From Sergeia podlipaevii (lineage: Eukaryota; Euglenozoa; Kinetoplastea; Trypanosomatida; Trypanosomatidae), in NCBI GenBank assembly GCA_030849805.1, contig JASANZ010001976.1:1-28659 (forward strand): a stretch of 28,659 bases of DNA. The letters are read 5' to 3'. Every line of letters begins with the position of its first letter. Position 1 is the stretch's first letter. The position numbers were made by a program, and so were the translations under genes. Positions 1 to 7,465 of the stretch are shown piece by piece. A model generated the notes under the pieces. It worked only from the letters and a program-made list of their open reading frames with translations, searched no databases and had not been told where the DNA came from.

Positions 1-19
1 CCCCCCCCCTCCCCACCAC
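1..19. repeat. C-rich tract at window start
   Basis: Nine C residues, one T, four C, then an A/C mix. Together with the C-rich run at the other end of the window, it suggests that the contig begins and ends in low-complexity DNA. It is not a telomere: no TTAGGG/CCCTAA units are present. Confidence 0.8.
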
Positions 20-400
20 TTTTTTTTCTACTATGTTCAGTCATGAGTTTGAGGGATGATTGTTCAGGATCCTTGACTGGGAAAGGAAGAATATGAAAAT
101 CTACAATTGCTTTTTTTTTTTATTTCCTTCTTTTTGTGTGTGCGCTTGATTGTGTAACCACCACTCTTGTCTAGGCGATATTTCTGCTGATCATATTTAG
201 ATTTAATTGTGCTTTGTTTTATTGCTTTATTGGAGACAACATGGCTCCACAATCCCCTAGCAAAAAAGGAGAAAAGGTAAACTTACTAGCAATGCCCCCT
301 CTCCTTTGGAATCGTGAGGACACCATCTCGTACCATAAATACAACCTCGTTTTTAAAAAACAATGATGCACGGCTAGAATGCCTTGTAATTTTGCATACT

Positions 401-437
401 TTTTTTTTCTCTCTCTTTTTATTGCTCCTTATACCAG
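401..437 (+). promoter_or_regulatory. Putative trans-splice acceptor for the 509-907 gene
   Basis: A pyrimidine-rich run (T9 followed by CT-rich sequence) leads to the first AG at 436-437, about 70 bases before the ATG at 509. This is the usual trypanosomatid spliced-leader acceptor arrangement. It supports 509 rather than any upstream in-frame codon as the start. Confidence 0.6.
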
Positions 438-508
438 TCCCACTTATTATACAAGAAAGCATACACACACACACACATACACACTGTTCACAGATACAAA
501 AATACATA

Positions 509-907
509 ATGCATACCAGCATCCTTGAGGTAAATACTAAGCTGATTGAGCGTCTTGGTGCTCAGCGCGGGGTCGCCATTGGCACCAAAAGAAGAGCAAG
601 GAGCAGCAGTAGCAGCAGCATTGACAGTATCAGTGGCAGCAGCAGCACTAGTAGTGACAGTAATAGCAGTACTTGCTGCAATAGTGATCCTCTCCATAGC
701 GTCTTCATGGAACCTGCCACATTTGTGCGTGAGTGTCCTCCACTGAACAACCCGGAGTGGGCGGATGAGGAGATGGCACGTCTGTGCGCGGATGCGGGTG
801 TATGGAGCGGCACCACGTTGTCAGTGAGCGTGTGGGGAGCGCCAGGCACTTCAGAGTGTCCATTTTCTTCCCGGCACGATGACTTTGTGGAGTGTCTTCC
901 ACGTTGA
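509..907 (+). CDS. Small serine-rich hypothetical protein
   Basis: This 132-residue protein is not recognised. Residues about 27-60 form a Ser-rich low-complexity stretch broken by Cys, Asp and Thr. Residues about 65-132 look like real coding sequence, with a mixed composition, a Trp-containing acidic segment (NPEWADEEMARLCADAG) and a Cys- and Arg-containing tail. No signal peptide, membrane segment or known motif is visible. The ATG at 509 was chosen because a pyrimidine tract with an AG at 436-437 lies just upstream; the frame is open further 5' but there encodes UTR-like T-rich sequence. It is the first gene of the array. It could be a lineage-specific protein, and a spurious frame cannot be fully excluded. 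Confidence 0.55.
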   Translation: MHTSILEVNTKLIERLGAQRGVAIGTKRRARSSSSSSIDSISGSSSTSSDSNSSTCCNSDPLHSVFMEPATFVRECPPLNNPEWADEEMARLCADAGVWSGTTLSVSVWGAPGTSECPFSSRHDDFVECLPR

Positions 908-1080
908 ACGCAGTTGCATGGTGATGTTGATGTTGTTGTTTTAGACTCTCTTTTCATTATTATTATTATTATTTCAGTGTACACTTTAAACAACAACAAA
1001 AATACTCAAAAGAAAAATGAAAGTATGATATACTGTTCACTTCATATATATATTTTTAGTACACCCCTTTCTGTTGATTT

Positions 1081-1137
1081 ATATTTCTTTTAATCTACAA
1101 TTTCTTCTCGGTGTTGCATTTTCTTTCATTATTTCAG
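1081..1137 (+). promoter_or_regulatory. Putative trans-splice acceptor for the RAD23-like gene
   Basis: A T/C-rich stretch ends in TTTCAG at 1132-1137, predicting a 5' UTR of about 234 bases. No comparably long tract lies between it and the ATG at 1372. Confidence 0.5.
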
Positions 1138-1179
1138 TTGTAAGCGCAGGTCGTAGTGGTGGCGTGCGCGCGGAAGAAA

Positions 1180-1200
1180 TTCAATTTTTTAAAAATTGAA
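1180..1200. repeat. Perfect 21-base palindrome (10-bp arms)
   Basis: Arms TTCAATTTTT (1180-1189) and AAAAATTGAA (1191-1200) are exact reverse complements around one T. The hairpin would fall in the 5' UTR of the RAD23-like mRNA if splicing uses AG 1136-1137. AT-rich arms make chance occurrence possible. Confidence 0.6.
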
Positions 1201-1371
1201 ATAGAGGCTAACAACAGTCCATATAAGTGAGTGAAACTCTTCAATAGAGAGAAAAAAAAGGCAAAAGCGCACACATCGAGTTACTACTTGTGCGTGCGAG
1301 TTACCTCACAGTTTTCCCATCGCGCAAAGAAAAAAAGAAAAAAAACTCCGACGAGACAGCGGCGGAAAAGA

Positions 1372-2511
1372 ATGAAGTTCGTAGTGAAGTGCCTTGTTTC
1401 GAGCGTCACTTCCAGCGAGATCCCCGAGGCAGATGCGATGATCAAAGAGATCGAGGTGAACAACCCAAAGGCGACTCTGCAGAACCTGCGTGCAGCGGCT
1501 GCAGTCAGCTTTCGTATCAACGTCTATGGTTTCCGCATGGTGGCCGCCGACAGCTCCGTGGACCTTACAGATGAGAAGAAACTGTTGACGGAGTGTGGGC
1601 TGCAGGACGGGTGCGAGGTGACACTCATATCGAAGCATGCACACCCAAGCACAGCAACAGCAGCAGCAACAGGCTGCTCTAGTGCTGCCGTTACGAATGT
1701 GCGTCCTTCTTCTGAGGCAGATGACCAGCCCCTCCTTAAGTCGTCACGCCTTGATGGAGCTGATGCTGCTGGAGATCAGGAAGGCGAAGGCTCCGAGCAC
1801 GAGGAGGAGGAGGAGGATCATGAGTATCATGACGCAAGCCTCCCCGATGATATTGGCGACGTTGAAAACGATAGCGCGGACGATGACCTTGGTGAGGGTG
1901 ATGCAGCACTTGCCGCACTGGCAGCGAACAATGGGGCTGGCGAGCTGTATGGGCGACTGCTGGAGGTGGTGCCAAACTTAGTTGAGATGCGTGAGCAATT
2001 TCTTGCCGATCCCGCCGCGGTGATGCAGCGCATTCAGCGAGAGGACCCATCGTTATTTCAACTCATCTCTGCCCAGCAAGAGGCGTTTATTGATCTTGTC
2101 AACAATGAGCACCTGGTGCGCACCTTGCAGGAGGAGCGTGATGCTGAAGCCGAGTTTGTGGGTGACTATGACGAAGAGATGGACGAGGAGACGGAGCAGG
2201 CGATGAGTGAGATGCTTCTGTCCTACTTGGGTGGCGGTGAGCTCCCTGAGGGTTTGCTGGATATTGAGGGGGGTGAAGCCAACCCCGACGCCCCCGATGG
2301 CGAAGGCGGCCTTGGGTTCTTGGGTGGTAACGAGGAAGATGAGCGCAAGCGCATTCTTGACTTCGCGCCATCCGAGGAGGACGAGAAGAAGATCCAGGAG
2401 CTTGTGCAGTTGGGCTTCACTTATGATCAATGCAAAATCGCCTTTTATCAATGCCGTCGTAGTCTTGACAGGGCGGCGAATATGCTCTTTGAGAACCCGC
2501 CAAAGCTTTGA
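1372..2511 (+). CDS. RAD23: RAD23-like UBL/UBA ubiquitin shuttle protein
   Basis: This 379-residue protein has a ubiquitin-like fold at residues about 1-88. An XPC-binding (STI1-like) domain lies at about 188-250, with DPSLFQLISAQQEAFIDLV matching the family signature. A C-terminal UBA domain spans about 337-377 and carries LGF (347-349) in the position used by RAD23 UBA2. RAD23 proteins deliver ubiquitylated substrates to the proteasome and stabilise XPC/Rad4 in nucleotide excision repair. The usual inner UBA1 is not visible: residues 89-187 are Ala/Ser-rich and then strongly acidic (EEEEEDHEYHD). The ATG at 1372 is the first in frame; the frame opens at a GTG further upstream. A DSK2-type shuttle is less likely, because the UBA and XPC-binding signatures fit RAD23 better. 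Confidence 0.82.
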   Translation: MKFVVKCLVSSVTSSEIPEADAMIKEIEVNNPKATLQNLRAAAAVSFRINVYGFRMVAADSSVDLTDEKKLLTECGLQDGCEVTLISKHAHPSTATAAATGCSSAAVTNVRPSSEADDQPLLKSSRLDGADAAGDQEGEGSEHEEEEEDHEYHDASLPDDIGDVENDSADDDLGEGDAALAALAANNGAGELYGRLLEVVPNLVEMREQFLADPAAVMQRIQREDPSLFQLISAQQEAFIDLVNNEHLVRTLQEERDAEAEFVGDYDEEMDEETEQAMSEMLLSYLGGGELPEGLLDIEGGEANPDAPDGEGGLGFLGGNEEDERKRILDFAPSEEDEKKIQELVQLGFTYDQCKIAFYQCRRSLDRAANMLFENPPKL

Positions 2512-3168
2512 AAAAAGAAAGAGAGGATAGCTAAGCAGTCTCGTTCTCGATAAGGTCTGATCTTTGCCTATGTTGGGCTCCTCTTTTATTTTTGTAAACA
2601 ATGAGGGGGATGTTTCTACCCCAAACATACGACGACGATTAAACGAACAACAACAAGGAAAAGGAAGAATAAATATTCTTTTAGATACACAAGATAAAAA
2701 AAGGAAGTGCTGCATTTTCCCAAATGCGCACTCTTCTTTCAATTATTTTCAAACACTTTTTACTTGCATTTCCATGACATTTTTCTCTTTCTCTATTTAT
2801 TGATTAATTTTGTTTAGCAGCGTAGGTAGAAGTAGTTTTTTGACTTAGGCGCGAGGAGTGCGCTTTGAAAGGTACACAGTCAGAATTTTTCACTAGTTTT
2901 GCTATTTGAGCGGCTTTTTTCAACGCGTCCACACTGAATTTAAATATATATCACGTCTTTTTTTTTTCGAACCGATTCATATTGTTTAAGGTTACTAGGT
3001 TTCATAATATACGTTATCGTTACGTGAGATCTATACCTAAACCTTTCCTTTGATAATTTCCCCCTTTTTAAAAATTGTTGGCATTGCCATCAGGAACTGA
3101 GAATATTTTTTCCCATCTATCTACTTGTCGCCTCTATTTGTCCTGTTTTTTTTTTGCCTTTGCTTTCG
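2512..3168. other. Intergenic spacer
   Basis: AT-rich 3' UTR and 5' UTR sequence with A-runs and T-runs. No gene or RNA gene is seen. A pyrimidine run at 3049-3068 followed by AG at 3092-3093 is one candidate splice site for the next gene. A second T-rich run (3131-3166) abuts its ATG. Confidence 0.65.
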
Positions 3169-4131
3169 ATGTCTCGTGATTCTACAAATGCCGTTGAATC
3201 AAGAAGCATGCTGTGCTTCAATGTGCTGCGTATGGCTGAGGAGAAGGCACATGAACTGCGTGCACCCGTTTGTAATACAATGCTTTGCAACGTCGGATCG
3301 CTGCGGGTAATGCTCATTGGCGGTCCCAACCAGCGCACGGACTACCATTACAACCGCGGTGAGGAACTTTTTTATCAACTTCGCGGTGATATGGTTTTAA
3401 AAGTGATGGAACAAGGAGCACCTAAAGACATTCCCATCAGAGAAGGGGAGATCTTTCTTCTTCCACGCCGCATTCCACACTCCCCACAGCGCATGGCGCA
3501 CACCCTCGGTGTTGTCGTGGAGCGTGCGAGGTTTTCTGGCGAGCTCGATGGGCTTTGCTACTATACAGGCGAAAACAACGATACGGTGCTGTGGCGCCGT
3601 TTCTTACCCGTGACTGATCTTTCAAGGGATCTCAAGCCCGTTATGGAAGCGTTCATGTCCAGTGATGCGCACCGCACTGGAGTCCCAGAGAGTGAAACAT
3701 GTGCTGCGGCAGCTCCATATGAAGCGGATATACAAACAGTGTGTCGTCCCCCTGCGCCACCTCAGTTTTGTTCACAGCAAGGAAACGGAGCGGGCAGTAA
3801 GACAGGGCCCGTGCAGCATACAGCGGCATGCGCAATGGGCGGTGGCAGTGAATTTCAGGTTATCATTGTTGGTGACGGCTTTGCTCTTTCAGATTCGAAG
3901 TACGCAGCTGTGAGGGCCGCTGTGGCTGGTCGCGATGTTCTTGTGTGGTTACATGATGGGGCGGTGCAAGTGTCAAACGGAAACAAGACCTACGTGCTGC
4001 GAGAAGCCTTTGATATGGCTGTTTGCCTTGGTGGTGTAGATGAGATTACAACCATCTCGCCAGTCACCAGAGCGCTACTGGTGTACAACACTGCAGACTC
4101 ATCCTCAGCATCGTCTTCTGTAGCAAAATAG
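3169..4131 (+). CDS. HAAO: 3-hydroxyanthranilate 3,4-dioxygenase
   Basis: This 320-residue non-haem iron cupin opens the ring of 3-hydroxyanthranilate; the product cyclises to quinolinate, the precursor for de novo NAD synthesis. Known catalytic positions are all present: iron ligands His60 and Glu66 (in DYHYNRGEELFYQL) and His104 (in IPHSPQR), and substrate-binding Arg56, Arg108 and Glu118. After a low-complexity linker (about 171-225), residues about 226-310 resemble the degenerate second cupin half of animal-type two-domain enzymes (SEFQVIIVGDGF, DVLVWLHDGAV). The start is uncertain. ATG 3169 directly follows the T-rich tract with no AG between them. ATG 3208 (codon 14) follows AGs at 3202-3206 and would give an N-terminus of the usual family length. 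A hairpin lies 26 bases after the stop. Identity is confident; its presence in a trypanosomatid is noteworthy. Confidence 0.93.
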   Translation: MSRDSTNAVESRSMLCFNVLRMAEEKAHELRAPVCNTMLCNVGSLRVMLIGGPNQRTDYHYNRGEELFYQLRGDMVLKVMEQGAPKDIPIREGEIFLLPRRIPHSPQRMAHTLGVVVERARFSGELDGLCYYTGENNDTVLWRRFLPVTDLSRDLKPVMEAFMSSDAHRTGVPESETCAAAAPYEADIQTVCRPPAPPQFCSQQGNGAGSKTGPVQHTAACAMGGGSEFQVIIVGDGFALSDSKYAAVRAAVAGRDVLVWLHDGAVQVSNGNKTYVLREAFDMAVCLGGVDEITTISPVTRALLVYNTADSSSASSSVAK

Positions 4132-4901
4132 GCAAGGGGATCTCATGACAGACAAACGGAGGAGAGTGATGCATATAAATCAAATGCGTCACTCACCTCC
4201 CCCCACCTCCGAGAGCTACACCGCATCAAATTGCTAGAGGGTAGCATCATGCACGTACACAGCTAAGTGATAGAGCAGCAAGCCAAATTACCTCTTTTTT
4301 TTTCAAATATATATATCTGTTTATATTTATATTTATATATAACATCTGTTTGTTTTGTTGTGTTTGGTCACTTTCTGTCATTCGAAGGGCACTGCTATAG
4401 GGCACTGGGGCGCGGGCTGTGCCGCCTCATCATCACTATCATCACCGCGGCTTACCGCATCATAGATTATATATATACTTCAACACACACGAAAAAATAT
4501 ATATGACTGAAACAATTGCATGGGCGTGCTGAGGAAGAGAAGGAGGAAACACTGGCAGAAAGAGGGATATGTCTTCCCAACTTTGTGTCTGTACATGCAT
4601 ATCCATAATTCTCTTGCGTTACGTCATTCCCCTACATGCGTTTTTTTTTTCACGTGTTCATGTGCGTTGCACAATCCTCTTCTCTTTTTTGACTCTGAAA
4701 CTCAGTGCAGTGAAGTTGAACAATCAGAACAGAAAAAAAAAAGCAATCATACATACAACGCAATACAGCATAGTGGGCTCTTCTTTCTTCGTACGCGATT
4801 TCTTTGAAGAGACGTTAGCCGTAGAACGTATACTCGGGGGAGGAGTTCCGAAAGGAAAGAGAAGGCATACAGATACATAAAGAGAAGAAGAAGAGCGCAT
4901 A
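4132..4901. other. Intergenic spacer with strong hairpin
   Basis: No gene is seen. It holds the 16-bp stem at 4158-4200, TATATT-type repeats around 4303-4340, T-runs, and a pyrimidine-rich stretch at about 4778-4805 followed by AG at 4808-4809, a candidate acceptor for the next gene. Short open frames here lack protein-like composition. Confidence 0.65.
4158..4200 (+). promoter_or_regulatory. Strong stem-loop in the 3' UTR of the dioxygenase gene
   Basis: Left arm 4158-4173 (GGAGGAGAGTGATGCA) pairs with right arm 4185-4200 (TGCGTCACTCACCTCC) across an 11-base A/T-rich loop. Of 16 positions, 14 are Watson-Crick, one is a T-G wobble and one is an A-A mismatch (4163/4195). It starts 26 bases after the stop. 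An alternative pairing of CGGAGG (4157-4162) with CCTCCG (4206-4211) is possible, so the element could switch. Trypanosomatids control expression mainly through 3' UTRs, so a regulatory role is plausible but inferred. Confidence 0.65.
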
Positions 4902-6587
4902 ATGCGATCTCGACAGCATCATCACGCCTCAAAGCGCAAGCAAGGAACAGCGTCTCGTGTCAGCCCTGGATGTGTCGCACCATCTTGCTCGTTTAGCGCC
5001 GATGGAAGTTTGTTTTTGGCGGGTACTATGCAAGGTCTGAAGGTCTTGAACATTGAGCCTCCGACACGTAATCACTTGGGGATGTCCTCTCCCTACTGCA
5101 TACATCTGTGCGATATTAGCGCTCCTGCACACACGACTACGTCGTCGTCTTCCCCCTTCATCACGGAAAACAACGGCAGCGGTGGGCTATGGCATGCTGC
5201 GAGGGTGCACACAGTTGCAATGGCAGGGGATATGCCTCTTATAGCAGTGGTTTTTCACGATGCCTATGTCCGCGCTGGCAACGGTGGCACTAGCAGTGAA
5301 GGAGTGAATGTGAACGCTGCTGCCGCTGCCGCGCCACTGCGATCAAGCAGTGAGACAGATGAGGGAGGAAAGCGCTACGTGTACTTGTTCGATGCCATCA
5401 CTGGTGAATACATGGCGGAACTTTACTTCAGCGGTGCGGTTGTAGAGACACTACTGGCAAATTCACGGATGCTAGTGGTCGGCATGTCAGATTGCTTTCA
5501 CGTTGTGGACCTTCAGACGCTTCAGCACATTAGGCAGCAGAGCATGTACACACCATTAAACCCAAGTGGCATTCTTGCGCTATCGCAGACTCCTCTGCCA
5601 AACATTCAAGGGGCTTCATCTCGAACCACCTATCGTATTGCGTTTCCCCATACTAACATGGGCGGAACTAGCAGCAGCGGTAGAGGCGATGTACTTGTGC
5701 TATCTATTCATTTTCCTGTTGAGGCTGTGGCTTCATCACCCTTGCGCACTCAGTCTCCCTTCAGCGCCGGCGGAGGCGTTGCTGCTGCGATAGCTGACGA
5801 CGCGGAGCAGAAGGCGAAGGAAAGAGAGAAGGATGCGACCATCAAGACGGCCATTATATCGCAGTCATCTATCTCTATAGCCGCCCATAATCATGGCATC
5901 GCCGCACTCGCCCTTAACCAGAACGGATCTGTGCTGGCCACTGCCTCTGCGCTGGGAACTACCGTCAAACTGTTTGATTCTTTCACTGGAGCTCTGCTGG
6001 TGGAGTTCCAGCGGGGCAAGAGAGCCGTGTCTATCTATGCCCTTGCACTGGATAGTACCGGCGCTACTGCAGCCGCACTGAGCGATCGGGGCACTCTGCA
6101 CATCTTCCATGATGATCATGCAGTCCCACAACCACATGTGGCGGCAGCATCTGCAGAAACCGGCCAGCATAGCCAGAAGAAAGAGAAGAAGCTACACCAC
6201 CAACAGCAGCAAGACCCTCGGCGTCACATTCAGAACGTTATGGATAAGCCACGTGCTGTTCGCAAAAAGACGGTGCAGCCGCTTCACCAACTGATACAAC
6301 AACAATACCGTACTCAAGGTTTTACGGAACACTCAGAAGCTGCTCTTGCTGCTGCTGCTGCGATAGGCGGATTGGCGGAGCAACTGCCAGCGCATGGATG
6401 GTGCTACCGCCTCAGTTTTCTTCTGGATGGAAAAGCGGTGTGCGTTGCTCAGGCCCGCACTACCGGTGCCTCTACTGCGGGTAATACTGGTAGTGCCGCT
6501 GGCGTACTACAAGTGTTTGAGGTGGCTTCAACATCGCCAAAGCCAGTGGAGCAACTCATCATTATGAACGAAGCCGCTTCATCATGA
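4902..6587 (+). CDS. PROPPIN-family beta-propeller (Atg18/WIPI-like)
   Basis: This 561-residue WD-repeat protein begins FSADGSLFLAGTMQGLKVLN (31-50), the typical first PROPPIN blade. Residues about 158-210 match the blade 3-4 region. Residues 327-402 match the diagnostic PROPPIN segment (AHNHGIAALALNQNGSVLATAS, then IYALALD and GTLHIF). Family members bind PI3P and PI(3,5)P2 on autophagosomal and endosomal membranes. The lipid-binding motif, normally FRRG or LRRG, reads FQRG at 369-372. A long Gln/Lys/His-rich insertion (about 404-490) sits where the membrane-inserting blade 6 loop is expected. Ala/Ser-rich insertions at 122-157 and 272-322 enlarge the protein. The ATG at 4902 is the first in the frame. 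Family membership is firm; the exact paralogue is not. Confidence 0.8.
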   Translation: MRSRQHHHASKRKQGTASRVSPGCVAPSCSFSADGSLFLAGTMQGLKVLNIEPPTRNHLGMSSPYCIHLCDISAPAHTTTSSSSPFITENNGSGGLWHAARVHTVAMAGDMPLIAVVFHDAYVRAGNGGTSSEGVNVNAAAAAAPLRSSSETDEGGKRYVYLFDAITGEYMAELYFSGAVVETLLANSRMLVVGMSDCFHVVDLQTLQHIRQQSMYTPLNPSGILALSQTPLPNIQGASSRTTYRIAFPHTNMGGTSSSGRGDVLVLSIHFPVEAVASSPLRTQSPFSAGGGVAAAIADDAEQKAKEREKDATIKTAIISQSSISIAAHNHGIAALALNQNGSVLATASALGTTVKLFDSFTGALLVEFQRGKRAVSIYALALDSTGATAAALSDRGTLHIFHDDHAVPQPHVAAASAETGQHSQKKEKKLHHQQQQDPRRHIQNVMDKPRAVRKKTVQPLHQLIQQQYRTQGFTEHSEAALAAAAAIGGLAEQLPAHGWCYRLSFLLDGKAVCVAQARTTGASTAGNTGSAAGVLQVFEVASTSPKPVEQLIIMNEAASS

Positions 6588-6594
6588 GCGCTAT

Positions 6595-6595
<1 letters not shown>

Positions 6596-6639
<44 letters not shown>
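6596..6639. repeat. (CA)22 microsatellite
   Basis: An uninterrupted run of 22 CA units starts nine bases after the PROPPIN stop codon, so it lies in the 3' UTR. Length is likely to vary between strains. Confidence 0.95.
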
Positions 6640-6640
<1 letters not shown>

Positions 6641-7380
6641 TTCCTTCTCCTACTGGCAATCACTATTTTATTTCTTATTTCTTGTGCTATTTTTTAGCAG
6701 AAAGGGGAGGGTGTGTATGTTTTCTTGTTTGTTTTTGTTATTCACGTCAGATATTCTCAGTTTCTTCCCTACTTGTATCGTATGTTGCTCGAGACTTATC
6801 CTTGCTATATGCATTTGCTATTTGCTTCGTTTTGCACCCACAGAGATATATAAATAAATAAATAATGCGTAGAACATTAATTTAAGACCTGTGCGGTCAT
6901 GCTTGGGATCAATGTGCCTTTATATTCGTGGCGCGTTCATCTCTTTTTTGCTTTTCCGCCTACATGTGTGAATATGTTTATCACATCTTTTTGAATTGTT
7001 TCAGTTACCATTTCTCTCTTCTTTTGCACCCATTTTTTTTTCTTTCCTTCCCCCTAAGCTGCAAGCAACCACAACGACGAGCATTCTCATCATCGCACAC
7101 ACAAGTCTATATACATTGAACACATTCGCTTTTTAGAATATAGAAATAGAGTACTACTAACTGCTTTTTTTTTTCGATTTCATACCACTATATTTTTGTT
7201 GCTTTTTTTTCGTGTGTGTGTCCTCTTTCTTCTTTTTTGTCTGGGTGTCACTAATCGCCGTTTCGTCCAACGTGTTCATTTGATTAATCCTGTTGCTTTG
7301 TAGTCAAAAAATTATACTCCTTCTTGTGCAGAAACAGCAACAACAACAACAACAACAAGAGCAGCAGCAAAAAGCAAATA

Positions 7381-7443
7381 GTTTTCTTTTTCCTTTTGCT
7401 TGTACGTACATTTGTATACACCCACGTGCAATCGTGTTTCTAG
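7381..7443 (+). promoter_or_regulatory. Putative trans-splice acceptor for the lipid kinase gene
   Basis: A T/C-rich stretch ends in TTTCTAG with the AG at 7442-7443, 22 bases before ATG 7466. Another candidate AG lies near 7302-7303 after TTGCTTTGTAG. Confidence 0.5.
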
Positions 7444-7465
7444 TATTGCCTGCCAGCCTTGTGAA

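Larger units (their letters stand above)
1..508. other. Spacer before first gene
   Basis: No credible gene is visible here. It opens with a C-rich run, then AT-rich DNA with T-runs and a short (CA)n stretch at about 463-482. It probably holds the 3' UTR of an upstream gene outside the window, followed by the splice region of the first gene. Open frames on either strand have no protein-like composition. Confidence 0.7.
908..1371. other. Intergenic spacer with pyrimidine tract and palindrome
   Basis: No gene is seen. It contains an (ATT)n stretch at about 956-974, AT-rich sequence, a splice-acceptor-like tract ending at 1137, a perfect palindrome at 1180-1200, and an A-rich 5' UTR directly before the RAD23-like gene. 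Confidence 0.65.
6588..7465. other. Intergenic spacer with (CA)22 and repeats
   Basis: No gene is seen. It contains the CA microsatellite right after the stop, (AAAT)n near 6848-6864, many T-runs, and a (CAA)n stretch at about 7333-7360. The last part holds the splice-acceptor candidate for the lipid kinase. Confidence 0.65.

Noticed and set aside
2053..2742. Minus-strand frame of about 229 residues over the RAD23-like gene
   Set aside because: It is a shadow of the XPC-binding and UBA coding region, with no recognisable motif and an AT-rich start in the 3' UTR.
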